The notes beneath the pieces are model-generated. The model saw only the letters and a list, made by a program, of their open reading frames with translations, was not told where the DNA came from and did no database searches. From Clostridia bacterium (lineage in GTDB: Bacteria; Bacillota_A; Clostridia; Christensenellales; Aristaeellaceae), in contig JAFQIF010000145.1 in NCBI GenBank assembly GCA_017397695.1, positions 1 to 20,331 on the forward strand: a stretch of 20,331 nucleotides of DNA, written 5' to 3'. Shown here in pieces: positions 1 to 6,415 of this stretch. The position numbers were made by a program, and so were the translations under genes. The first letter of the stretch is position 1. The number at the start of each line of letters is the position of its first letter.

Positions 1-19
1 AGCCTGCCGCGCCCAGTGG

Positions 20-175
20 GATCGGAATCTCGCGCGCCCGGTGGGCGAAACAGCGAGATGGAGATCGGAACTGTAAGGGAGCGCTTGAGCGACCATTACT
101 GTTCCCGGACCGAAACAGGCAGGCGGAGCGTCGGGAATCGCAAGGAGCACTTGTGCGACTATGCGAGTTCCCCGG
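20..175 (+). ncRNA. Candidate structured RNA: tandem paralogous hairpins
   Basis: No gene is visible in the first 229 bases, but the sequence is dense with nested inverted repeats. Hairpin 1 (67-105) has a 10-position outer stem, GGAACTGTAA against TTACTGTTCC, with one T-T mismatch. Hairpin 2 (133-172) pairs GGGAATCGCA with TGCGAGTTCCC around one bulge. Both contain the same internal element on the plus strand: R-G, then GA, then GC, a short loop, GC, then GA, then C-Y-A. This gives a tandem G-A mismatch flanked by a G-C pair in hairpin 1 (77/94) that becomes A-T in hairpin 2 (143/160). A third, less similar hairpin (27-59) has arms ATCTCGC and GCGAGAT and an inner CGCCC/GGGCG stem. GATCGGAA recurs at 20 and 63. 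The G-A pairs favour a plus-strand RNA, but no promoter is in the window. It could instead be part of a DNA repeat; the family is not recognised. Confidence 0.35.
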
Positions 176-220
176 ATCAATGTCCCCGAGCGGGTTTGGG
201 CGGCAGCCCAACGTCTCCCC
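165..220 (-). repeat. Double-hairpin intergenic repeat, copy 1
   Basis: Read on the minus strand this begins about 10 bases after the glucokinase stop codon. It has GGGGAGACG, then the hairpin TTGGGC-TGCC-GCCCAA (196-211), then CCCGCTCGGGGACATTG and a degenerate second hairpin. The order and loop sequence match the copies at 11474 and 18936. The first stem differs from those copies by paired changes, so the hairpin is kept while its sequence drifts. It may also act as a weak terminator for the gene in front of it, but no T tract follows. Confidence 0.6.
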
Positions 221-229
221 GTTTTCCGC

Positions 230-1174
230 TTACCGTCCCAGCATGGCCGCGCCGATGATGCCCGCGTCGTTGCCCAGCTGCGCCAGCTCAATGCGCGCAT
301 ACGGCTGGGTCTTGAAGAAGACCATGGGCTTCACGGCCTCACGGACCGCATTGAGCAGGAACTCGCCCGCAGCGCTGACGCCGCCGCCCAGCACGATAAC
401 CTCCGGGTCAATCAGGTTGATGATATTGATGATGCCCACGGCCAGGCCGTAAACATACTGATCGAACGCAGCCTTCGCGGTCGCATCGCCGGCTTTCGCA
501 GCATCGATCACGATCTTGGCGTTGATCTTCTCCGGATCGCCGCCGCAGGCTTCCATCATGCTGCTTTCCGGATGATCCGCAACAGCCTTGCGCGCCTCGC
601 GGATGATCGCAGTTGCGCTGGCATAGCGCTCAAAGCAGCCATAGTTGCCGCAGGTGCACTGTTCGCCGCCCATCTTGATCATCATGTGGCCGATCTCACT
701 GCCGCAGCCGTGCGCGCCGGAATACGGCTTGCCGCCGATGATGATGCCGCCGCCGACACCCGTGCCCAGCGTGAGGAACACGCAGTCGTCAATGCCCGCG
801 CTTACGCCCGCAACAGACTCTGCAAGGCCCGCGACAGTCGCATCGTTATCGCCAATAACCGGCGTATCCAGATGCTTCTTCATCTCCTCGACGAAGGGAA
901 TATCGTGCCAGCCCAGATTCGTGCAGAAAGGAATGCGGCCGGTCTTGTTATCAAACAGGCCGGGCACGCCCACGCCGATCGCCTTCACATCGGCCATATC
1001 AACACCCGCGTCCGCGGCGACCTTTTTGCACAGCAGCGCCATATCGGCAATGATCTCCTGATACGGCCGCTCGATGCCGGTGGGCATCGCGTCCTTGTGC
1101 AGGATCTTGCCTTCTTCGGTGACAACGCCGGCTTTAAACGTGGTGCCGCCCACATCCAGACCAATATAATACAT
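230..1174 (-). CDS. ROK family glucokinase
   Basis: Cytosolic ATP-dependent sugar kinase, most likely converting glucose to glucose-6-phosphate (EC 2.7.1.2); 314 aa, the usual ROK length. The N-terminal phosphate-binding motif is DVGGTTFKAG (residues 7-16). The catalytic aspartate is D111 in GDNDA. The LGTGVGGG loop lies near 136-143. The ROK zinc site is complete: H163 plus C173, C175 and C180 in CTCGNYGC. The ATG at 1174 is preferred because AAAGGA (1184-1189) lies 9 bases upstream; an in-frame GTG at 1180 would leave only 3 bases. It follows hprK by 32 bases with no terminator between, so the two are probably cotranscribed. ROK kinases vary in substrate, so N-acetylmannosamine or fructose cannot be excluded, but the motifs and the neighbouring starch genes favour glucose. 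Confidence 0.9.
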   Translation of the reverse strand: MYYIGLDVGGTTFKAGVVTEEGKILHKDAMPTGIERPYQEIIADMALLCKKVAADAGVDMADVKAIGVGVPGLFDNKTGRIPFCTNLGWHDIPFVEEMKKHLDTPVIGDNDATVAGLAESVAGVSAGIDDCVFLTLGTGVGGGIIIGGKPYSGAHGCGSEIGHMMIKMGGEQCTCGNYGCFERYASATAIIREARKAVADHPESSMMEACGGDPEKINAKIVIDAAKAGDATAKAAFDQYVYGLAVGIINIINLIDPEVIVLGGGVSAAGEFLLNAVREAVKPMVFFKTQPYARIELAQLGNDAGIIGAAMLGR

Positions 1175-1206
1175 ATACACTCATCCTTTCCAAAGGTTTT
1201 TTCGCT

Positions 1207-2139
1207 TTATGCTTCATCCCCATCGGGATTCTTCACACCGTACATCGCGCCAAGGCGTTTATCCAACTCGCTGACCGCGCTGTAGCCCTCATTCTTGAGG
1301 CGCCAGTTTCTCGCGGCGATCTCCACGATCATCGCCAGATTGCGGCCTGAACGCACAGGCACATTGGTCAGCGGCACGCTTACGCCCAAAATATCCATCG
1401 TGTTTTCCTTGTTGCCCAGGCGGTCGTAATCCTTGCCCGGCGTCCAGAATTCCAGATGAATCACCATGTCGATCGTCTTCTTGCGCAGGATCGCGCCGAT
1501 GCCGAAGATCAGCTTGATATCCACAATGCCGATACCGCGCAGCTCCATAAAATCGCGCACGATCTCCGGCGATTCGCCGCGCAGCTTGTGGCCCACGCGA
1601 GCGATATCGACCACGTCATCCGCCACCAGCAGGTGACCGCGCTTGATCAGCTCCAGCGCACATTCGCTCTTGCCCACGCCGCTCTCGCCCGTGATCAGCA
1701 CGCCCACGCCGAATACATCCACCAGCACGCCGTGCTGCGTGACGCGCGGGGCCATCGCCTCGGACAGGTACGCAATCGCCCGGGCGGTAAACACACTGGT
1801 CTCCTCCTGCGTGCGGTAAATCGGCACATAGTGCGCCTGCGCCTGCATGAGCAGCACATCCGGGCATTCCATGCCGCGCGCGATCACGATACAGGGAATA
1901 TCATAGGAAAAATACCGCTCCAGGCGCGCATTGCGCACGTCTTCAGACAGGCTCATCAGGTAGGCCATCTCCGTTCGGCCGATGACCTGCGGGCGCGCAT
2001 GGGCAAAGACATCGAAATATCCCGCAAACTGAATGCCAGGCCGGCAGATATCGGCCACCTCAATCTGCATGCTGCGCTTCTCTGCCGGATGAATAACCTC
2101 CAGCCCCAGCGCCTTTGTAAACGCCTGCTGCGTGACCAT
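1207..2139 (-). CDS. hprK: HPr kinase/phosphorylase
   Basis: Bifunctional enzyme that phosphorylates HPr on Ser46 and reverses the reaction by phosphorolysis; in Bacillota, Ser46-P HPr is the corepressor of CcpA in carbon catabolite repression. The 310-aa product has the family N-terminal domain (about 1-130) and a C-terminal kinase domain. Visible motifs are RVTQHGVLVDVFG with H136, Walker A GESGVGKS (151-158), LVADDVVDI (171-179) and the HprK signature VRDFMELRGIGIVDI (194-208). The ATG at 2139 is chosen because AGGAGG (2149-2154) lies 9 bases upstream and the protein then has the family length. A 43-codon upstream in-frame extension would run through the promoter. It is first in a probable operon with glucokinase and divergent from the arabinofuranosidase gene. 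Whether FBP stimulates it, as in Bacillus, is not shown by the sequence. Confidence 0.96.
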   Translation of the reverse strand: MVTQQAFTKALGLEVIHPAEKRSMQIEVADICRPGIQFAGYFDVFAHARPQVIGRTEMAYLMSLSEDVRNARLERYFSYDIPCIVIARGMECPDVLLMQAQAHYVPIYRTQEETSVFTARAIAYLSEAMAPRVTQHGVLVDVFGVGVLITGESGVGKSECALELIKRGHLLVADDVVDIARVGHKLRGESPEIVRDFMELRGIGIVDIKLIFGIGAILRKKTIDMVIHLEFWTPGKDYDRLGNKENTMDILGVSVPLTNVPVRSGRNLAMIVEIAARNWRLKNEGYSAVSELDKRLGAMYGVKNPDGDEA

Positions 2140-2176
2140 GTCGTTCTGCCTCCTGTCCTCTTTCTCGCCTATGTCT

Positions 2177-2182
2177 ATTATA
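2177..2182 (-). promoter_or_regulatory. -10 element for hprK
   Basis: The minus strand reads TATAAT here, 38 bases before the hprK start codon and just ahead of its AGGAGG site. No convincing -35 hexamer lies 16-18 bases further upstream (the region is GC-rich), so an activator or weak basal expression is possible. Confidence 0.5.
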
Positions 2183-2211
2183 GCCCATCCGCCGCCCAAA
2201 GGCCATACCCG

Positions 2212-2258
2212 GTTTGCGTGTTTTTTATCAGGCGCAAGCAATTGCCGCAAACGGTAAT
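2212..2258. promoter_or_regulatory. Inverted repeats in the hprK/arabinofuranosidase gap
   Basis: The 205-base divergent gap holds GTTTGCG (2212-2218) facing CGCAAAC (2246-2252), the 8-bp palindrome GCAATTGC (2238-2245), and a hairpin ATTGCCG-CAAA-CGGTAAT (2241-2258, one G-T pair). They lie upstream of both divergent promoters, where a regulator of arabinoside use could bind. The arms are short, so chance is a real alternative. Confidence 0.3.
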
Positions 2259-2286
2259 TATTCTTCATGCATTGCGTCCGATCCTC

Positions 2287-2315
2287 TCGAAATTACGCCG
2301 CTCATCTGCTATACT
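2287..2315 (+). promoter_or_regulatory. Promoter of the arabinofuranosidase gene
   Basis: Extended -10 TGC-TATACT (2307-2315) with a weak -35 TCGAAA (2287-2292) at 17-base spacing. It lies 29 bases before the start codon. Confidence 0.6.
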
Positions 2316-2344
2316 GAATACAGCAATCACAAGGAGGCGGCCTT

Positions 2345-3856
2345 ATGTCCATCACCGTTTCGATCAATCCTGCGCGCCGCATCGGCCAGCGTTCCCCGCT
2401 GCTGTATGGGCATTTCATCGAGCACTTCCACCGTCAGATTTATGACGGCATCTATCAGCCAGGTCATCCGCTTTCCGATGAAGACGGCTTCCGTACGGAC
2501 ATTCTCGACGCCATGCGCAAAATCAAAGTCCCGATCCTGCGCTGGCCGGGCGGCTGCTTCGTCTCCGCCTATCACTGGAAGGACGCCGTCGGCCCGAATC
2601 GCAATCCGATGTTTGACAAGGCCTGGCGCGTGGAGGACCCTAACACGTTCGGCACGGACGAATACGTCAAGCTCTGCCGCAAGCTCGGCTGCGAGCCCTA
2701 TATCTGCACCAACGCCGGCACCGGCACCGCCGAAGAGATGAGCGACTGGGTCGAATACTGCAACCTGGAAACCGAGGGCAAGTATGCCAAATGGCGCATC
2801 GCCAACGGCTATGACGCGCCGCACAACGTCAAGTACTGGTCCATCGGCAACGAGAACTATGGCCACTGGGAAATCGGCGCGAAGACAACCGAGGAATGGG
2901 GCGTGCTGGTTCGCGAGAGTGCGAAGATGATGCGCCATGTCGATCCCACTGCCGAACTGAGCGCCGCCGCGCTCTCCGATCCGAGCTGGAACCTGAATCT
3001 GCTCAAGACCTGCGGCGAATACATCGACTGGATCTCCATCCATGAGTACTGGGATATGATGCCCGAGGTGAATGCGCCCTCCGCATACGAGCAATGCATG
3101 GCCTTTACCGACCGCATCGACCACAGCGTGCACGAGGTGCGCGGCATGCTCGCCGCCCTCAAGCTGGATGGACGGATCAAGATCGCCTTTGACGAGTGGA
3201 ACCTGCGTTCCTGGCATCATCCCAATGTGCACACCATCCGCCAGGGCGTGGGCAAGGACAGCTACGTGACCCCGCGCGATAAAAACGACATCAACAGCAC
3301 CTACACCATGGCAGACGCCGTCTTCACCGCCTGCTTCCTCAATGCCATGCACCGCCACTGCGACATCGTCGGCATGGCCAACTTTGCGCCCATCCTCAAC
3401 ACCCGCGGCTGCATCTACAGCCATGATAAGGGCATTGTGCTGCGCAGCACGTATCATGTGTTCGATCTCTACGTCAATCATCTGGGCGACACGGTGGTCG
3501 ATCTGTGGCCGCAGGAATCCCTGCCGACGATGACGGTTACGCACAAGCAGGGCCACAGCGTCACCATTGACAGCCTCGATCTGCTGGCGACCACATTCTC
3601 GGACAGGAGCGGCATGGCTGTTGCCGCGGTCAATAAAGACCCGGATAAGCCCTATACGATTACGCTGCCGCTGAGCGGCAAAACGCAGATCATCCTGCGC
3701 ACCATCAACGGCGAGAGCAAGGACAGCTATAACGACGTGAATCACAATGGCGTGACCACCGCGACAACAGACCTGAGCACACACGAAGGTTCGATCGAAA
3801 TCGCACTCGCGCCGCATTCGGTCAATCTGATTGAGCTGAATCCCTGCGCATGCTGA
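2345..3856 (+). CDS. GH51 alpha-L-arabinofuranosidase
   Basis: Glycoside hydrolase family 51 enzyme that removes terminal alpha-L-arabinofuranosyl residues from arabinoxylan or arabinan oligosaccharides (EC 3.2.1.55). The 503-aa length is typical. A TIM-barrel catalytic domain is followed by a C-terminal beta domain (from about 390). RWPGGCF (66-72) is a family hallmark. The acid/base is E170 in WSIGNENYGHWE and the nucleophile is E284 in IAFDEWN. No signal peptide is present, so it acts in the cytoplasm on imported oligosaccharides. The start follows AAGGAGG at a good distance. It has its own promoter and terminator and is transcribed away from hprK; no arabinose transporter or isomerase is in the window. 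Some GH51 members are endoglucanases, but the motifs fit arabinofuranosidase much better. Confidence 0.95.
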   Translation: MSITVSINPARRIGQRSPLLYGHFIEHFHRQIYDGIYQPGHPLSDEDGFRTDILDAMRKIKVPILRWPGGCFVSAYHWKDAVGPNRNPMFDKAWRVEDPNTFGTDEYVKLCRKLGCEPYICTNAGTGTAEEMSDWVEYCNLETEGKYAKWRIANGYDAPHNVKYWSIGNENYGHWEIGAKTTEEWGVLVRESAKMMRHVDPTAELSAAALSDPSWNLNLLKTCGEYIDWISIHEYWDMMPEVNAPSAYEQCMAFTDRIDHSVHEVRGMLAALKLDGRIKIAFDEWNLRSWHHPNVHTIRQGVGKDSYVTPRDKNDINSTYTMADAVFTACFLNAMHRHCDIVGMANFAPILNTRGCIYSHDKGIVLRSTYHVFDLYVNHLGDTVVDLWPQESLPTMTVTHKQGHSVTIDSLDLLATTFSDRSGMAVAAVNKDPDKPYTITLPLSGKTQIILRTINGESKDSYNDVNHNGVTTATTDLSTHEGSIEIALAPHSVNLIELNPCAC

Positions 3857-3888
3857 TGCGCCCGCATTATCCGCACGCTTAACGCTCT

Positions 3889-3918
3889 GTCCCTCCGGCC
3901 TGCTGGAGGGGCTTTTAT
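3889..3918 (+). terminator. Terminator after the arabinofuranosidase gene
   Basis: Stem CCCTCC (3891-3896) with GGAGGG (3905-3910), extended by a G-T and a G-C pair, followed by TTTTAT. It separates this gene from the promoter of the next one. Confidence 0.8.
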
Positions 3919-3932
3919 CTATCACAGCAACC

Positions 3933-3961
3933 TTGCACAGCTGCCTCGCTGGTAGTATAAT
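3933..3961 (+). promoter_or_regulatory. Promoter of the PTS IIC gene
   Basis: TTGCAC (3933-3938), 17-base spacer, TATAAT (3956-3961). A consensus-quality sigma-A promoter 35 bases before the start codon. Confidence 0.8.
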
Positions 3962-3996
3962 CTCCCTATATTCATACGCAAAGGAAGCGATCCCCT

Positions 3997-5079
3997 ATGG
4001 AAAAATGCAGGGCTTTCCTCTGCCGCAAAGACGTCGTCCTCTCCTTCAAGCGCTACGGCATTGACGCACTGGGCGCGATGGCGCAGGGCCTTTTCTGCAC
4101 GCTGCTGGTAGGTACCATCCTCAACACCCTTGGCCAGCAGCTTCACATCCGCCTGCTCACCGAACCGCTCGCCGGCAGCTATACCGTCGGCGGATTGGCC
4201 AGCGCGATGGTCGGCCCGGGCATCGCAGCAGCCATCGGCTATGCGCTGCATTGCCCGCCGCTGGTGCTCTTTTCGCTCATTCCCGTCGGTTTTGCCGCCA
4301 ATGCCATCGCCGGAGCAGGCGGTCCGCTGGCCGTATATCTGGTCACGATCCTCAGCGCCGAGCTGGGCAAGCTGTTATCCAAAGAGACAAAGGTGGATAT
4401 TCTCGTCACGCCCTGCGTCACCATATTGTGCGGCTGCCTGCTCGCCTCCGTGATCGCCGCGCCCATCGGCCGCGCCGCCAGTGCTGTGGGCCTTGCCATC
4501 ATGTGGGCCACGGAGCTGCAGCCCTTCTTCATGGGCGTCATCGTCTCGGTCATCATCGGCATGGCGCTCACGCTGCCCATCTCCTCCGCCGCGATCTGCG
4601 CAGCCTTCGGGCTGTGCGGCCTGGCGGGCGGCGCGGCGGTCGCGGGCTGCTGCGCACAGATGGTCGGCTTCGCTGTGATGAGCTTCAAGGAAAACGGCTG
4701 GGGCGGCCTTGTCGCCCAGGGTGTGGGTACGAGCATGCTGCAGATGCCCAACATCGTAAAGAACCCGAGAGTCTGGATTCCGCCTACGCTCGCATCCGCC
4801 ATCACCGGTCCCATCGCCACCTGCCTGTTCCATCTTGAAATGAACGGAGCGCCTGTCTCCTCCGGCATGGGGACCTGCGGTTTTGTCGGCCAGATCGGCG
4901 TATACACCGGCTGGATCGCCGATGTGGCGGCAGGCAGCAAGGCCGCCGTCACCGCCATGGACTGGATCGGCCTTATTCTGGTCTGCTTTGTGCTGCCCGC
5001 GCTGCTGAGCGTCCTCTTCTGCGGACTCCTTCGCCGCATGGGCTGGATCAGGGAAGGCGACCTGAAGCTGGATCTGTGA
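3997..5079 (+). CDS. PTS sugar transporter subunit IIC (EIIC_2 type)
   Basis: Polytopic inner-membrane protein of 360 aa with roughly nine or ten hydrophobic segments, matching the EIIC_2 family (Pfam PTS_EIIC_2). A strong match is the C-terminal half, where AQGVGTSMLQMPN is followed by IVKNPRVWIPP and GAPVSSGMGTCGFVGQIG. Family members are annotated as PTS permease subunits, yet the protein has no fused IIA or IIB domain and none is encoded nearby, so the phosphate donor and the sugar are unknown. The start has AAAGGAAG about 9 bases upstream. It is monocistronic: promoter at 3933, and the next gene has its own promoter within 10 bases of the stop. Transport of a sugar through separately encoded IIA and IIB is one reading; a role without phosphorylation is another. 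Confidence 0.85.
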   Translation: MEKCRAFLCRKDVVLSFKRYGIDALGAMAQGLFCTLLVGTILNTLGQQLHIRLLTEPLAGSYTVGGLASAMVGPGIAAAIGYALHCPPLVLFSLIPVGFAANAIAGAGGPLAVYLVTILSAELGKLLSKETKVDILVTPCVTILCGCLLASVIAAPIGRAASAVGLAIMWATELQPFFMGVIVSVIIGMALTLPISSAAICAAFGLCGLAGGAAVAGCCAQMVGFAVMSFKENGWGGLVAQGVGTSMLQMPNIVKNPRVWIPPTLASAITGPIATCLFHLEMNGAPVSSGMGTCGFVGQIGVYTGWIADVAAGSKAAVTAMDWIGLILVCFVLPALLSVLFCGLLRRMGWIREGDLKLDL

Positions 5080-5086
5080 TCCGCCC

Positions 5087-5115
5087 TTGCGCCGGACGGC
5101 AAAGTATGCTATGCT
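5087..5115 (+). promoter_or_regulatory. Promoter of the nitroreductase/HD operon
   Basis: TTGCGC (5087-5092), 17-base spacer, TATGCT (5110-5115) with an extended TGC in front. It starts only 7 bases after the PTS IIC stop codon; no terminator is visible between them. Confidence 0.6.
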
Positions 5116-5154
5116 GTTCGCGTTAAAAGACAATCGTCATATCGAGGTGCAGAG

Positions 5155-5685
5155 ATGAACTTTACTGAAATTGCCAACGCCCGCCAGTCCTGCCGCAGCT
5201 ACGACGAAAGCCGCGCTGTCGAGCCGGAAAAGCTGAACGCGATGCTCGAGTCAGCGCGACTCGCCCCCTCCGCCTGCAATGGCCAGCCGTATCACTTTAC
5301 CGTCTGTCAGGGCGAGCTGGCGAAAGCCGTCGCCGAAGCCACTCGCGGCCCGGCGCTCAATAAATTCGCAACCCAGGCCCCGGTGATGATCGTCATCTCC
5401 GAGAAGCCATACGTCGCCTCCGCCGGTGCGGGCGCAAAGGTCAAGAATAACGACTACCGCTCCATTGATATCGGCATCGCCTGCGCCTATCTGACCGCGG
5501 AAGCCACGGCTCAGGGCCTGTCCACCTGCATCCTCGGCTGGTTCGATGATGCCAAAATTCGCGCGCTTTGCGCCATCGAGTATCCTGTTCGCCTGGTGAT
5601 CACCGTGGGCTACGCCAAGGAAGGCGATCCGCTGCGCGCCAAGAAGCGCAAGCCCATGGACGAGCTGACCGCCCGGCTGGGCTGA
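5155..5685 (+). CDS. Nitroreductase family protein
   Basis: Predicted FMN-dependent NAD(P)H oxidoreductase of the nitroreductase fold; 176 aa, a compact single-domain member. The N-terminal FMN phosphate-binding pattern RQSCRSY (10-16) is present, followed by LAPSACNGQPYHF (36-48), the usual second FMN contact, and ILGWFDD with VRLVITVGYAKEGD near the C-terminus. The protein is cytosolic. The start follows GAGGTG at about 6 bases. It lies 17 bases before the HD-domain gene, so the two form an operon. The physiological substrate of most such proteins is unknown (quinones, nitro-compounds or flavin), and nothing here decides it. Confidence 0.88.
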   Translation: MNFTEIANARQSCRSYDESRAVEPEKLNAMLESARLAPSACNGQPYHFTVCQGELAKAVAEATRGPALNKFATQAPVMIVISEKPYVASAGAGAKVKNNDYRSIDIGIACAYLTAEATAQGLSTCILGWFDDAKIRALCAIEYPVRLVITVGYAKEGDPLRAKKRKPMDELTARLG

Positions 5686-5702
5686 GCCTGACGGAGGAAC
5701 GT

Positions 5703-6272
5703 ATGCAGCCGAAAGAACTTCTGAATATCCTGCATGTGGCGGAGCGCCTGAAAAACGCGACCCGCCACAGCTATACCTCCGCCCGCCGCCATGAGAGCGT
5801 CGCCGAGCACAGCTGGCGCATCGCGCTGATGGCCTATCTGCTGCGGGACGAATTCCCCGAGGTGGATATGGATAAGGTCATGCACATGTGCCTGATCCAC
5901 GATCTGGGCGAAGCGTTTACCGGTGATATTCCCACGTTTGAAAAGACGAAAGCCGACGAGGAAAAGGAAGACGCACTGCTTGCGCAATGGGTGGATTCGC
6001 TGCCGGAACCTGTCTGTGCCGATATGCGCGCGCTCTACGCAGAGATGAACGAAAGACGGACGCTCGAGGCCCGGATCTACAAGGCGCTGGACAGCCTGGA
6101 GGCCGTCATTCAGCACAACGAAGGCCCCATCGACACATGGCTTCCTCTGGAGTACGACCTCAATCTCACCTACGGAAGCGATAAGGCTGCCTTCAGCAGC
6201 TACCTGACCCGGCTGCGGGAAGACATCCGGCTGGATACGCTGGACAAAATTGAACATGAAAAGGCGCTGTAA
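5703..6272 (+). CDS. HD-domain 5'-nucleotidase (YfbR-like)
   Basis: Metal-dependent phosphohydrolase of the HD superfamily, closest in pattern to YfbR/COG1896 proteins, which remove phosphate from deoxyribonucleoside 5'-monophosphates; 189 aa. The metal ligands are all visible: H36 in VAEHSWR, H66-D67 in LIHDLGEAFTGDIP, and D130 in KALDSLEA. The ATG at 5703 is chosen because GGAGG lies just upstream; an in-frame extension back to 5568 would overlap the nitroreductase gene by 118 bases and encodes unrelated residues. It is second in the nitroreductase operon and its last codons feed into a terminator. Nucleotide-pool clean-up is the likely job; substrate preference is inference. Confidence 0.88.
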   Translation: MQPKELLNILHVAERLKNATRHSYTSARRHESVAEHSWRIALMAYLLRDEFPEVDMDKVMHMCLIHDLGEAFTGDIPTFEKTKADEEKEDALLAQWVDSLPEPVCADMRALYAEMNERRTLEARIYKALDSLEAVIQHNEGPIDTWLPLEYDLNLTYGSDKAAFSSYLTRLREDIRLDTLDKIEHEKAL

Positions 6273-6291
6273 CGCGTCTTTTTTTCTTTGA
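6262..6291 (+). terminator. Terminator after the HD-domain gene
   Basis: A short stem AGGCG/CGTCT spans the stop codon and is followed by a run of seven T. The stem is weak (5 bp, one G-T), but the T tract is strong. Confidence 0.5.
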
Positions 6292-6342
6292 TTTTGCAGG
6301 ATTGAGTCTTTCAACATTCAATATGAAAGTTTTCCTGCAAAA
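6292..6342. promoter_or_regulatory. Nested inverted repeat upstream of the aminotransferase promoter
   Basis: Perfect 10-bp arms TTTTGCAGGA (6292-6301) and TCCTGCAAAA (6333-6342) enclose a second perfect pair CTTTCA (6308-6313) and TGAAAG (6324-6329). The right arm ends 3 bases before the -35 box. It could be a regulator-binding site or a second terminator-like hairpin for the upstream operon, although only a short T run follows. Confidence 0.5.
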
Positions 6343-6345
6343 CAC

Positions 6346-6373
6346 TTGCATTTTCTTTCATTTATGATACAAT
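6346..6373 (+). promoter_or_regulatory. Promoter of the aminotransferase gene
   Basis: TTGCAT (6346-6351), 16-base spacer, extended -10 TGA-TACAAT (6365-6373), in an AT-rich stretch. Confidence 0.7.
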
Positions 6374-6415
6374 AGATTCATTCTGGTTTTATTCATATCA
6401 TCGAGGTATTTACAT

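Noticed and set aside
20..175. CRISPR array at the window start
   Set aside because: The repeated units differ in sequence and spacing, share hairpin structure rather than identical repeats, and no cas gene is present.
20..175. Glycine-riboswitch-like tandem aptamer
   Set aside because: Two tandem units suggested it, but the conserved core bases of that aptamer are not seen and the plus-strand RNA would run toward the 3' end of a convergent gene.
2140..2268. A longer HprK with 43 extra N-terminal residues
   Set aside because: The extension would run through the -10 box and the AGGAGG site, and gives a protein longer than the family norm.
2327..3925. A 532-codon open frame antisense to the arabinofuranosidase gene
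   Set aside because: It is a by-product of GC-rich codon use; it has no recognisable motifs or plausible start, while the opposite strand encodes a complete GH51 enzyme with catalytic residues.
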